Shown here in pieces: positions 13,038-19,788 of a stretch of DNA of 19,788 nucleotides. Where the stretch lies: positions 1 to 19,788 of the forward strand of contig JAZNBA010000041.1 of the NCBI GenBank assembly GCA_045586785.1, written 5' to 3'. Position numbers and translations under genes: made by a program. Under the pieces are notes generated by a model that worked only from the letters and a program-made list of their open reading frames with translations, did not search any database and was not told the origin of the DNA. Numbering within the stretch: position 1 is the stretch's first letter; the number at the start of each line of letters is the position of its first letter. This DNA is from UMGS1002 sp045586785. GTDB lineage: Bacteria > Bacillota > Clostridia > Oscillospirales > CAG-272.

Positions 13038-14552
13038 TTACACCGTGGGAATGAATTTTGCTTTACAGCTGTTTATAGCCTCGCGCAGCTCTGCCTCCGA
13101 TGCGCCCGACAGCTCGCCTGTGCGGCGTATGGTAGCCAACAGCTCTTGCTTTGTAGCAACAAGATGCACAAAAAGCTGTTTTTCAAAGGCAGAAATGTCT
13201 GCGACGGCAATATCCGACAGCATATTGTTGACGACCGCGTAAATTATAGCCACCTGAAGCTCTACGTCCACAGGCTGACCGCGTCCTTGCTTGAGCACCT
13301 CAACTATGCGCTCACCCTGCGCGAGCCGCGCACGTGTGTCGGCGTCAAGATCCGAGCCGAACTGCGCAAAGCTCTGCAGCTCACGGTACTGGGAATATAA
13401 CAGCTTTAGCTGCCCCGACACCTTTTTCATAGCCTTTATCTGGGCGTTGCCGCCGACACGTGAGACCGATATACCGGGGTTGACCGCAGGGCGCACGCCC
13501 GAGTGAAACAACTGGCTTTCAAGGAATATCTGACCGTCTGTGATAGAGATGACATTGGTGGGGATATAGGCGGATATGTCGCCTGCCTGGGTTTCGATAA
13601 TGGGCAGGGCGGTGAGTGAACCGCCGCCGCATTCGTGTGACAGCCGCGCCGCCCGTTCAAGTAGTCTTGAGTGAAGATAAAAGACGTCGCCGGGGTACGC
13701 TTCGCGTCCGGGCGGTCTTCTTATGAGTAGGGATAGTGCTCTGTATGCTACGGCGTGCTTGGAAAGATCGTCGTAAATAATGAGGACGTCCTGTCCGCGC
13801 TCCATAAAATACTCGCCCATCGAGCAGCCTGAGTAAGGCGCGATGTACTGAAGCGGCGCGGGGTCGGATGCGTTGGCGCAGACTACAATAGTGTAGTCCA
13901 TAGCGCCTTCGCGCCGCAAGGACTCAACAACACCCGTTACGGTGGATTGCTTTTGTCCGATAGCGACATAGATACATATAATATTTTTGCCTTTTTGGTT
14001 TATGATGGTGTCCGTGGCGATGACGGTCTTGCCCGTCTGGCGGTCACCGATGATAAGCTCGCGCTGGCCTCTGCCGATGGGAACCATTGAGTCAATAGCT
14101 TTTATGCCCGTCTGCAGCGGCACCGAAACGGACTTGCGCTTGATTATTCCGTAAGCGGGACGCTCTATGGGAAGGTACTTTTCCGCCTCTATCGGACCTT
14201 TTGCATCAATAGGCTGTCCCAGCGCGTCCACAACACGACCGAGCAAAGCTTCACCTACCGGAACAGATACCACCTTTCCCGTGCGCTTGACCGTACTGCC
14301 CTCGGATATACCTACGTCAGTACCCATAAGTGCCGCACTGATACAGCTTTCCTCAAGACTCAACGCCATGCCCGCGGTACCGTTGCAGAATTCAAGCAGT
14401 TCACCCATACAGCACTTGTCAAGTCCATAGACCTGTGCGATGCCGTCACCAACGGTAATCACGTGACCTATATCGTCTTGTTTCAGTATGCTTGAATAAT
14501 TTTTTATTTGCTCTTTTAAAATTTTGCTGATCGTATCTGCTGTATCTCGCAT
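13038..14552 (-). CDS. atpA: ATP synthase F1 alpha subunit
   Basis: This 504-residue non-catalytic nucleotide-binding subunit of the F1 head has the standard length. The P-loop GDRQTGKT lies at about residues 169-176. The arginine-finger/signature region reads NPGISVSRVGGNAQIKAMK, and the Walker B region is VLIIYDDLSKHA. The N-terminal crown domain begins around residue 25. An AGGTG ribosome binding site precedes the ATG at 14552, 18 bases after the atpH stop. No missing residues were noticed. Confidence 0.97.
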   Translation of the reverse strand: MRDTADTISKILKEQIKNYSSILKQDDIGHVITVGDGIAQVYGLDKCCMGELLEFCNGTAGMALSLEESCISAALMGTDVGISEGSTVKRTGKVVSVPVGEALLGRVVDALGQPIDAKGPIEAEKYLPIERPAYGIIKRKSVSVPLQTGIKAIDSMVPIGRGQRELIIGDRQTGKTVIATDTIINQKGKNIICIYVAIGQKQSTVTGVVESLRREGAMDYTIVVCANASDPAPLQYIAPYSGCSMGEYFMERGQDVLIIYDDLSKHAVAYRALSLLIRRPPGREAYPGDVFYLHSRLLERAARLSHECGGGSLTALPIIETQAGDISAYIPTNVISITDGQIFLESQLFHSGVRPAVNPGISVSRVGGNAQIKAMKKVSGQLKLLYSQYRELQSFAQFGSDLDADTRARLAQGERIVEVLKQGRGQPVDVELQVAIIYAVVNNMLSDIAVADISAFEKQLFVHLVATKQELLATIRRTGELSGASEAELREAINSCKAKFIPTV

Positions 14553-14570
14553 TTTATCACCTGTGTAATG

Positions 14571-15110
14571 TTAAATAACAGTATTTTTCAGTATTTTTTC
14601 AATATCGCAAAGCCGTCTGCGCAAAGAGCCGTCCAGCTGTATGCCCGCAATGTCAAGACGTATGCCGCCAAGTATATCGGGTTCGACGGTGTTGGTCAGA
14701 ATAACGCGCTTGCCGTATTTATCACACAGCGTTTGAGTCAGCGCCGACATCTGCTCGGATGTGAGCGCGTGTGCACTTATTGCCACACCGCGTAAGATAT
14801 TGCTGTGTTCGTCATATAGCTTGTTGTAGGCGCGCGCTATTTTCTCAAAGCAGTAAAACATACTTTTGTCACCCAAAAGCTTTATAAGATTTAAAAGCAA
14901 GGGGTGGACACTCGAAAAAGCGCACTGCTCAAGCCCGTACTTTTCTTTTCTGTCAAGTGCGGGCGTGTCTATAAGACTTATATATTCGGGATTCCTTCGT
15001 ATAGCCTCGGCTACAGTGTTTATATCTTCATATATAGCTTCTGCCGCGTCTGCCTCAAGCGCCGCCATAAACAGCGCGTCGGCGTAGGCGGTCATGTCAT
15101 TTACAACCAT
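14571..15110 (-). CDS. atpH: ATP synthase delta subunit (peripheral stalk)
   Basis: This protein of about 179 residues joins the top of F1 to the b-subunit stalk. The N-terminal helical domain begins TAYADALFMAALEADAAEAI. The C-terminal half carries the family pattern ILTNTVEPDILGGIRLDIAG followed by LDGSLRRRL. ATG 15110, four bases after the atpF stop, suits the normal family length. An in-frame ATG at 15095 is possible, and the frame is open further upstream within atpF but that part is not delta-like. The ribosome binding site is weak (AAGAAAG), so translation is probably coupled to atpF. Confidence 0.92.
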   Translation of the reverse strand: MVVNDMTAYADALFMAALEADAAEAIYEDINTVAEAIRRNPEYISLIDTPALDRKEKYGLEQCAFSSVHPLLLNLIKLLGDKSMFYCFEKIARAYNKLYDEHSNILRGVAISAHALTSEQMSALTQTLCDKYGKRVILTNTVEPDILGGIRLDIAGIQLDGSLRRRLCDIEKILKNTVI

Positions 15111-15114
15111 GCGC

Positions 15115-15621
15115 TCACGCTTTCTTGCCGAGCTCGGATATGAAATCGTCGATAAGTGCCGCGTGCTCATCGCCGTCGATATCTCTTTCAATGACTGCCT
15201 CGGCTATTTCAAGTGCCATATCCGATACCTTGTCCTTGAGCTCGTTTTCGGCTTGCTTTTTTTCCAGCATTATTTGTTGTTCGGCACGCTCAAGTGTGCG
15301 GCGGGCGTTGTCGTTTGCCTCGCGAATTATTTCATCTTCGCGTTCCTGCGCCTTTTTGACAACATCCTTCATATACTGCTCGCCCTCCTCCCGGACCTGT
15401 AGGAGCTGCTGCTCATATTTTTGCTTGTCGGACTGTGCCTCGGCAATATACTCGTCGGCTTGCTTGTACATGGTATCAATTTCGTTTTGCCTTGATTCTA
15501 TCATATTCATTATTGGCTTGAACAGCAGCTTGCGAAGAATAAAGTACAGTATCACAAGGTTTATCCATGCAAATAACATGGTCCAGAAATTGACGCCGAC
15601 AAATTGTTCGAATTGTTGCAT
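15115..15621 (-). CDS. atpF: ATP synthase F0 b subunit
   Basis: This 168-residue stator stalk subunit has one N-terminal membrane helix at about residues 10-30 (FWTMLFAWINLVILYFILRK). A long, highly charged helix with heptad-like spacing follows, from about residue 40 to 150 (many E, K, Q, R), and forms the dimeric right-handed coil that reaches F1. The short KPI turn after the membrane helix is the usual b-subunit feature. No purine-rich ribosome binding site is visible before ATG 15621, and the upstream 16 bases are A/T-rich, so translation may be coupled to atpE. Confidence 0.95.
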   Translation of the reverse strand: MQQFEQFVGVNFWTMLFAWINLVILYFILRKLLFKPIMNMIESRQNEIDTMYKQADEYIAEAQSDKQKYEQQLLQVREEGEQYMKDVVKKAQEREDEIIREANDNARRTLERAEQQIMLEKKQAENELKDKVSDMALEIAEAVIERDIDGDEHAALIDDFISELGKKA

Positions 15622-15637
15622 ATAAATTTGTTTTTTA

Positions 15638-15883
15638 TCAGCTCATCTTGAAGAATATGAGCAGAAGCGCTATGACAAAGGAATAAATACCGGTCGTCTC
15701 GGTAACGGCACAACCCAGTATCATATTGGTGCGAAGCGTGCTTGCCGCCTCAGGCTGGCGTGCCATGCCCTCAAGGGCGGTGCTGACAGCGCGTGATTCA
15801 CCAAGTGCGGGCGCGATGGATCCGATAGCCATGCAAAGACCTGCCGCTATTGCTCTTGCGGCTGCAATAATTTCTGTTCCCAT
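15638..15883 (-). CDS. atpE: ATP synthase F0 c subunit, probably sodium-binding
   Basis: This 81-residue hairpin of two membrane helices is joined by the conserved loop ARQPEA (residues 41-46) and forms the rotor ring. The ion carboxylate is E62 in AVTETTGIYS. Aligned to Ilyobacter tartaricus c, E29 stands at the Q32 position, V60 at V63, E62 at E65, T63 at S66, T64 at T67 and Y67 at Y70. A glutamate at both positions is the two-carboxylate Na+ site described for Fusobacterium nucleatum. The retained hydroxyl and Tyr ligands also point to sodium rather than protons. A strong GGAGG precedes the ATG. The first 86 bases are overlapped by the atpB frame. Confidence 0.95.
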   Translation of the reverse strand: MGTEIIAAARAIAAGLCMAIGSIAPALGESRAVSTALEGMARQPEAASTLRTNMILGCAVTETTGIYSFVIALLLIFFKMS

Positions 15884-16691
15884 AATAATTTACCTCCGAA
15901 TTGATTTTTTGCGGTTTTATTTTTTGTTTTTTTGGTGTTTTTTCGGTCTCGGGAGGGTTTGCCATGCCGATATAGACCATTGAAAGCAGAGAGAAAACGA
16001 ATGCTTGAATAAAGCCCGAGAAAAGATCAAAGTATATTGACAGTATTGCGGGAATACCTATCTGGAATATAGGCGGTATGAGCGCCTGTGCTGCCTCGGG
16101 CAGCCAAGAGAATACAAGCGTGTTTACGCCGGACAGTGCCGTATACAGTATCGTCATAAGCACGGAGCCGCCGGCTACGTTGCCGAAATGACGGAACGCC
16201 ATGGCTACGGGTGTGGCGATCTCGCTTATGATGTTCATGGGTGTCATGACGACGATAGGCTCGGTGAAGCTTTTGAGCCAGCCGAAAAAGCCGAGATTTT
16301 TAATGTTGCTGTACCAGACTATAAAAATTGTTGCCAGTGCCCAGGCAAGCGTTACCGACAGATCTGCAGTGACGGAACGGAATATTTGCGTCATTCCGAT
16401 GACCGAGCCTACAAAGGAAGACAGAAACAGCGTGCCGATATAGGGCACGAAGCGCTTGTTGTGCGCACCCATAGTATCGGTGACAATTCCCGTCAGCATT
16501 CCCACCAGCTTTTCTGTTATTATCTGCTTGCCGCCGGGTTTCTTTTTTGATAGTCTGCGCGTCATAACCGCGGCAATGATCGTGATTATAATAGTAACGG
16601 CAAATATGGATACGGTAGTCTGCGTTATGTTTATGCCGCCAAAAATGGGAATGGTAAAATAAATTTTAGCGCCTGAAATGTTAATATCCAT
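15798..16691 (-). CDS. atpB: ATP synthase F0 a subunit, with an odd extended tail
   Basis: This stator membrane subunit provides the ion half-channels next to the c-ring. The first membrane helix follows an N-terminal periplasmic stretch. The essential arginine is R167 in MAFRHFGN, with the partner region MTPMNIISEIATPVA before it. The last membrane helix, FIQAFVFSLLSMVYIGMA, normally ends the protein. Here the frame runs on for about 40 residues, through the atpE ribosome binding site and 86 bases into atpE in another frame. A run of seven A residues (plus-strand T run 15927-15933) lies just before this. One base fewer would give a stop (15917-15919) soon after PETEKTPKNKK. The tail is therefore probably due to a frameshift, either real, programmed or a sequencing error. 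Confidence 0.93.
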   Translation of the reverse strand: MDINISGAKIYFTIPIFGGINITQTTVSIFAVTIIITIIAAVMTRRLSKKKPGGKQIITEKLVGMLTGIVTDTMGAHNKRFVPYIGTLFLSSFVGSVIGMTQIFRSVTADLSVTLAWALATIFIVWYSNIKNLGFFGWLKSFTEPIVVMTPMNIISEIATPVAMAFRHFGNVAGGSVLMTILYTALSGVNTLVFSWLPEAAQALIPPIFQIGIPAILSIYFDLFSGFIQAFVFSLLSMVYIGMANPPETEKTPKKQKIKPQKINSEVNYYGNRNYCSRKSNSGRSLHGYRIHRARTW

Positions 16692-16694
16692 GAC

Positions 16695-17144
16695 TTACCT
16701 CTGTTTTTTCGGAATAAGCTCGGTCAGCATAAGTATGGGGCGAAAGGAAATGAGCGGTATGAGTGTTGCGATAACGTCAAAATAGTCTACCAAGGCAAAT
16801 GCCAATATGAGTACCACTACTATAGAAAGTGTTCTGATAGCACCCGATAGCTGAATAGTGCGCGTGAGCGTGCCCTTGTGCTTTTGGGCAAACTCCGCGG
16901 CTTGCGCATCATCCATTTCCGCATTGCCGCGCTCTGCCATAATGTTATCTACCGTGCGGTTGACCGAAATGCACATAAAAATAAAGTTTAAAAGCATGAC
17001 TATACTGCCAAGTAGCACACCCGTGACTACGCTGTAGTGGAATTTTCCTAACAAAATGTACACAAGCACCGTCAGGACAGACACTATAGCTTCGCCCGCC
17101 GCTAACAGCCACAGCTCTGTGACAGGAATTTTTTCATCATTCAT
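16695..17144 (-). CDS. atpI: ATP synthase-associated membrane protein, AtpI family
   Basis: This 149-residue protein has four predicted membrane helices: residues 8-32, 39-60, and two in the C-terminal half separated by a short polar turn (LSIVVVLILAFALVDYF and IATLIPLISFRPILMLTELI). A charged cytoplasmic loop (residues 65-100) separates the two halves. The position in front of atpB and the topology match AtpI/UncI, which helps assemble the c-ring and has been linked to Mg2+ uptake with AtpZ. The start overlaps the upstream gene by 4 bases (ATGA), and the stop lies 3 bases before atpB. Sequence identity in this family is low, so the name rests partly on context. Confidence 0.8.
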   Translation of the reverse strand: MNDEKIPVTELWLLAAGEAIVSVLTVLVYILLGKFHYSVVTGVLLGSIVMLLNFIFMCISVNRTVDNIMAERGNAEMDDAQAAEFAQKHKGTLTRTIQLSGAIRTLSIVVVLILAFALVDYFDVIATLIPLISFRPILMLTELIPKKQR

Positions 17145-17413
17145 TTGTCATTATCCTTTTCTTGGTTTTGCTGCCTTCCGCGCTCTAACTTTTCAAAGAC
17201 GTCCAGCGCGTAAATCAGAAATTTTATCATTGAAATAAGCCCTATCGCAAGTCCTGCTAACAGCAAAGGAACATATATCCATGAGGGCAGAGCAAGCTTT
17301 GCGGTAAGTAACCATCCTACGCCAAATGCCAGCGCGAGAGGGAACAGCAGATTGAAAAATGCTTGAAATAAAGCGTTTATAAGATATGAGGCGTTAAAAA
17401 TTTTTTTATGCAT
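17141..17413 (-). CDS. AtpZ/AtpQ-like small membrane protein, first gene of the atp operon
   Basis: This 90-residue protein has two membrane helices, about residues 13-37 and 44-65, with the pattern LLFPLALAFGVGWLLTAK and IYVPLLLAGLAIGLISMIKF. The short linker is typical of the AtpZ (PF09527) family found upstream of atpI. The C-terminal tail is highly charged (KLERGRQQNQEKDNDK). The ATG at 17413 has a weak AAGAGA site. The longer in-frame start at 17485 would lie on the -35 element and is rejected. The function in the cell is uncertain. Members have been proposed to act with AtpI in c-ring assembly or divalent cation supply. Confidence 0.72.
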   Translation of the reverse strand: MHKKIFNASYLINALFQAFFNLLFPLALAFGVGWLLTAKLALPSWIYVPLLLAGLAIGLISMIKFLIYALDVFEKLERGRQQNQEKDNDK

Positions 17414-17456
17414 ATAATATTCTCTTGAAAAGTGAATGGATAAATATTCAATAAAT

Positions 17457-17485
17457 ATTATATATTTAACAAAATGCTTTGTCAA
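17457..17485 (-). promoter_or_regulatory. Consensus promoter of the ATP synthase operon
   Basis: On the minus strand TTGACA (17485-17480), a 17-base spacer and TATAAT (17462-17457), an exact match to consensus. No other promoter of this quality was noticed further down the operon. Confidence 0.88.
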
Positions 17486-17540
17486 TAGGAAAATTTAAAA
17501 AATAATTATGATAATCGACTGTATAATAACGGCTTTACGT

Positions 17541-17604
17541 ATAGGCATGAAAGAGGGTAACATCTATTAGTATTTTTCATTTGGGCGCGAAATATCATGC
17601 CTAT
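17541..17604. repeat. Inverted repeat in the gap between the atp promoter and the kinase gene
   Basis: ATAGGCATGA (17541-17550) and TCATGCCTAT (17595-17604) form a perfect 10-bp stem around 44 bases. The 180-base space between 17486 and 17664 holds this, a TATAAT at 17522-17527 on the plus strand without a good -35, and the terminator. No ORF is convincing. It may be a small RNA or nothing. Confidence 0.4.
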
Positions 17605-17624
17605 TTTATCCGTCAAAGACAAAA

Positions 17625-17660
17625 CAAGAGCGTTGCGATTGCGCAACGCTCTTGTACTTT
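17625..17660. terminator. Terminator of the sugar kinase gene
   Basis: CAAGAGCGTTGCG and CGCAACGCTCTTG flank a 4-base loop in a perfect palindrome. Leftward the tail is TTTT then G, and rightward it is TACTTTTTT, so the hairpin could end transcripts from either side. Confidence 0.8.
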
Positions 17661-17664
17661 TTTA

Positions 17665-18600
17665 TTAAAATTCCGACATAAATATTTTTTTGAAATTATC
17701 GTCACAACCAAGTCCTACGTCGTACATAGCTTCGACCGCTCCGCCGTATATGGGCGGCACGTCCGATTTTATGACGTTTATCTCGTTGGGACACAGTGCC
17801 TTGACCGCCTCACCGTATTCGGGGAAGGATGAAAATATTCCGCCGTTTAGTACCAGATCAAAGGGCTTGCCTATGCGGCGGTAGGCGGCAAATGCTATGT
17901 TGACAAGGTCGCTGACGCACTCATTGAAAATGCGCGTGGCAACGCGGTCGCCGCGGCGTCGTGCCTCAAATACCGCGCCCGCAAAGGTGGCGATGTAAGG
18001 ACGCTCCCCCTTATAAAGTGTAATAAAATGCTCCCAAATAGGCTCGCCGCATTGTTCTTCCAGTAACTCGCAAAGCAGCGTAGACTCGCCGATACCGTCG
18101 TGCGCACGGCAAGCCGCCTGAATTGCAAGACGTCCCAGCATAAATCCGCTGCCGCAGGTGTCGATAAGGTGTCCCCAGCCGCCCAGATGGTAGTAACCAT
18201 CGCCCTGACGGACGTATACGGAGGAACCCGTTCCGCTTATCATGCAGGCTCCGTCCCGGTGACCGAGCATTCCCGAGATCAGCGCGCATCCGTCGCCTTC
18301 AATGCGTATCTTTTTTGCACACGGGATGTGCTTTGTCATTGCATCGCGTAATCCGTCGCCGAAATATTCGCAAGCGGCAACGGCACCGTAAAGAGCGTCT
18401 ATGCAAGGGACGGCTGCCGTGTTTATCATTCGTTTTATGACAGCGGAATAATGATCGGCGGCATTTTCCAGTCCGCGCTCCAGCGGATTGCCGCCCACAT
18501 CGTGTTCGTGCGCCAATATATGACCTTGTTCAGTAAAAATTACTGCCTGTATCTTACTGCCGCCCACGTCAAAGGCGGCGAGAATGTAGCGATGCTGCAT
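17665..18600 (-). CDS. BadF/BadG-family sugar kinase (N-acetylglucosamine-kinase-like)
   Basis: This 311-residue actin-fold (ASKHA) ATPase has the phosphate-1 motif FDVGGSKIQAVIF (D11, G13, G14) and the phosphate-2 motif ISGTGSSVYV. The adenosine-site motif is LVLNGGIFSS near residue 260. GGWGHLIDTCGSGFMLGRLA is typical of the BadF/BadG/BcrA/BcrD family branch that includes eukaryotic-type GlcNAc kinase and bacterial MurNAc or glucosamine kinases. No Cys-rich iron-sulfur activator segment is present, so a sugar kinase fits better than a dehydratase activator. The amino-sugar substrate is an inference. AGGAGG precedes the ATG. It is a single-gene unit with a perfect promoter and its own terminator. 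Confidence 0.85.
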   Translation of the reverse strand: MQHRYILAAFDVGGSKIQAVIFTEQGHILAHEHDVGGNPLERGLENAADHYSAVIKRMINTAAVPCIDALYGAVAACEYFGDGLRDAMTKHIPCAKKIRIEGDGCALISGMLGHRDGACMISGTGSSVYVRQGDGYYHLGGWGHLIDTCGSGFMLGRLAIQAACRAHDGIGESTLLCELLEEQCGEPIWEHFITLYKGERPYIATFAGAVFEARRRGDRVATRIFNECVSDLVNIAFAAYRRIGKPFDLVLNGGIFSSFPEYGEAVKALCPNEINVIKSDVPPIYGGAVEAMYDVGLGCDDNFKKIFMSEF

Positions 18601-18629
18601 AACTGCCTCCTATAAAAACTTGTGATTTT

Positions 18630-18658
18630 ATTATACTTTATTATATCAAGGTTGTCAA
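18630..18658 (-). promoter_or_regulatory. Consensus promoter of the sugar kinase gene
   Basis: On the minus strand TTGACA (18658-18653), a 17-base spacer and TATAAT (18635-18630). The start point lies about 23 bases before the ATG. Confidence 0.87.
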
Positions 18659-18715
18659 GCGCATTTGGCCGGGATGTATTTTGTCGGAATATGCACTTTT
18701 TTGTCGAGTGACGAA

Positions 18716-18742
18716 TATAATTTTATTGAGCCTATGCTCAAT
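18716..18742 (+). promoter_or_regulatory. -10 element and small palindrome before the DUF11 gene
   Basis: TATAAT at 18716-18721 lacks a recognisable -35 at the right distance (GCACTT). Just downstream ATTGAGC/GCTCAAT (18725-18742) forms a perfect 7-bp hairpin at the likely transcript start, 8 bases before the AAGGAG site. It may be an operator or an mRNA-stabilising 5' hairpin. Confidence 0.4.
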
Positions 18743-18762
18743 CTATGATAAGGAGAAAATTA

Positions 18763-19626
18763 ATGGCACAGATAATAACCAATCAGGCAAGTATTGCTTA
18801 CCGATATAACAACCAATCGGCGTCTGCTGTTTCCAATATTGCGTCTGCGGTTCTTAACGATACATTGAGCGTTGAAAAGGTGTCGCTTGAGAGCACTTAC
18901 AGACCGGGTGAGGAGATTACCTATGTTATCACTGTTACAAACGGAGGCAGCTCCGCTCTTGCGGGCGTGTCGGTGACGGACGACCTGGGTGCGTACACAG
19001 TCGGTGGCACAACGGTAACGCCGCTGACGTATACAGGCCCTGCAATATTCTTTATTGACGGTGTGTACAACGGCAACGTTACGCCCACCGTGACCGCTGA
19101 CGGCATCAGTTTTGGTCCCACCACTCTTGGCGCGGGGGCTGTAGCGCAGGTTATATATAAGGCGACAGTGAACAACTTTGCGCCGATCACAGAGGGCGGA
19201 GAGATAACAAATACCGTTACAGCAACAGCGGCAGGCAATAATACTCCCATCAGCGACAGCAATACCATAACCGCCGACAGCTTCGCGGATGTCACCATTA
19301 CCAAGACCATGGCACCGTCCGATGTGTCGGAAGGCGACGCGCTGACCTATACCTTTGTTATCAGCAACTACGGCAATGCCGAGGCTACGGATATAGTATT
19401 GACCGATGCGTTTGACCCCGCACCCCAAAATATCACTGTTCAGGTGAATGGCACCGTAGTCCCCGCTACGGATTACGAATACGCAAACGGCGTGCTGACG
19501 TTGCCCACAACACCGGGAGCTACTGAGCTCAGCTTGCCTCCCGCCACAATAACACAGGATCCTGCCACAGGTGAGGTCATTGTTACTCCCTCGACGCTGA
19601 CAGTTACCGTTACAGGCATAATTTAA
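18763..19626 (+). CDS. DUF11-repeat protein without a signal peptide
   Basis: This 287-residue protein is made of Thr/Val/Asn-rich beta-sandwich modules of the DUF11 (conserved repeat, PF01345) type. Module one covers about residues 33-170 (LSVEKVSLESTYRPGEEITY, then VTVTDDLG-like strands). Module two starts near 175 (VTITKTMAPSDVSEGDALTY, then FVISNYGNAEATDIVLTDAF). Such modules are usual in large surface proteins, but here the N-terminus (AQIITNQASIAYRYNNQ) is not a signal peptide and there is no LPxTG, anchor or membrane helix. No cysteine was seen. It may be exported by another route, or be a spore or cell-surface matrix component. The function is unknown. The start at 18763 follows AAGGAG. 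It is divergent from the kinase gene. Confidence 0.82.
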   Translation: MAQIITNQASIAYRYNNQSASAVSNIASAVLNDTLSVEKVSLESTYRPGEEITYVITVTNGGSSALAGVSVTDDLGAYTVGGTTVTPLTYTGPAIFFIDGVYNGNVTPTVTADGISFGPTTLGAGAVAQVIYKATVNNFAPITEGGEITNTVTATAAGNNTPISDSNTITADSFADVTITKTMAPSDVSEGDALTYTFVISNYGNAEATDIVLTDAFDPAPQNITVQVNGTVVPATDYEYANGVLTLPTTPGATELSLPPATITQDPATGEVIVTPSTLTVTVTGII

Positions 19627-19650
19627 ACGTAAAAAATCCCCAACGGCTAT

Positions 19651-19788
19651 GCGTAGTGTCCTTAAGGACACTACGCAACTAAGTTTGCCCTTGCGGGCAA
19701 GTGAAGTTTACTTCGTAAGTGAAGTGATCCTGCGGATCGTGAAGTTTTGCCTTCGGTAAAGTGGGCAAACTTAACTTCACTCGTGCGA
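19651..19788. repeat. Mosaic of short palindromes, continuing past the window end
   Basis: This stretch consists of small hairpins joined by GTGAAGT units: GCGTAGTGTCC/GGACACTACGC around TTAA (19651-19676), TTGCCC/GGGCAA (19685-19700), TTAC/GTAA near 19708-19717, GATCC/GGATC (19726-19738), and TTTGCC/GGTAAA (19745-19760). An outer pair, AAGTTTGCCC (19681-19690) and GGGCAAACTT (19763-19772), encloses them. GTGAAGT occurs three times, and its complement AACTTCAC occurs near the end. The design is that of an extragenic palindromic repeat element. The first hairpin may double as a terminator for the DUF11 gene, although no T run follows. Confidence 0.7.

Noticed and set aside
19651..19788. CRISPR array
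   Set aside because: The repeated units are only about 7 bases long and are joined by different palindromes. There are no regular repeats with unique spacers and no cas genes.

Overview
The window looks like the chromosome of a strictly anaerobic, low-to-moderate GC Gram-positive bacterium of the class Clostridia, probably an Oscillospiraceae- or Lachnospiraceae-like gut lineage. This is inferred from several things. There is a PerR-type regulator next to a reverse-type rubrerythrin. Ribosome binding sites are strong AGGAGG types. Many promoters match sigma-A consensus, four of them exactly (TTGACA-17-TATAAT). AT-rich intergenic spaces carry intrinsic terminators. A Bacillus-type LexA box is present, and the F-type ATP synthase operon has a clostridial layout. 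No species can be named from the sequence alone.

Layout. 1-450: a small XRE-family repressor with a paired operator that also covers a perfect leftward promoter and a 28-codon ORF. 530-1610: perR and reverse rubrerythrin, a peroxide-defence pair. 1634-1951: a small PepSY lipoprotein. 2118-4715: an SOS cassette with a consensus promoter and a perfect LexA box, driving a Y-family DNA polymerase, a YolD-like protein and a LexA-type repressor, joined by 4-base ATGA overlaps. 4803-6161 (minus): a membrane-anchored protein of unknown function, a SLOG-fold protein, and upstream of the latter a 177-base foldback that appears to be transcribed as a structured RNA ending in an intrinsic terminator. 6239-7084: a histidine phosphatase. 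7083-8042 (minus): a cytoplasmic GH43 glycosidase. 8150-10516: a type I glutamine synthetase and a SAM-dependent methyltransferase. 10525-17485 (minus): a complete ATP synthase operon in the order Z-like, I, B, E, F, H, A, G, D, C. 17665-18658 (minus): a BadF/GlcNAc-kinase-type sugar kinase. 18763-19626: a DUF11-repeat protein. 19651-19788: a mosaic of short palindromes that runs off the window.

How the parts work together. perR and rubrerythrin form a peroxide sensor and detoxifier. The SOS cassette is a self-regulated mutagenic repair unit, since its last gene encodes a protein of the family that should repress it. The ATP synthase is probably sodium-coupled, because its c subunit has glutamates at both ion-site positions. 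Its epsilon subunit lacks the C-terminal regulatory helices. Its atpB frame runs into atpE just after a run of seven A residues.

The least explained item is the foldback RNA at 5900-6127. Its promoter places the transcript start at the base of a 32-bp stem, and its terminator lies just before the ribosome binding site of the SLOG gene. It could be a free small RNA, an attenuating leader or a MITE-like element. No sequence-level match to a known class was recognised.
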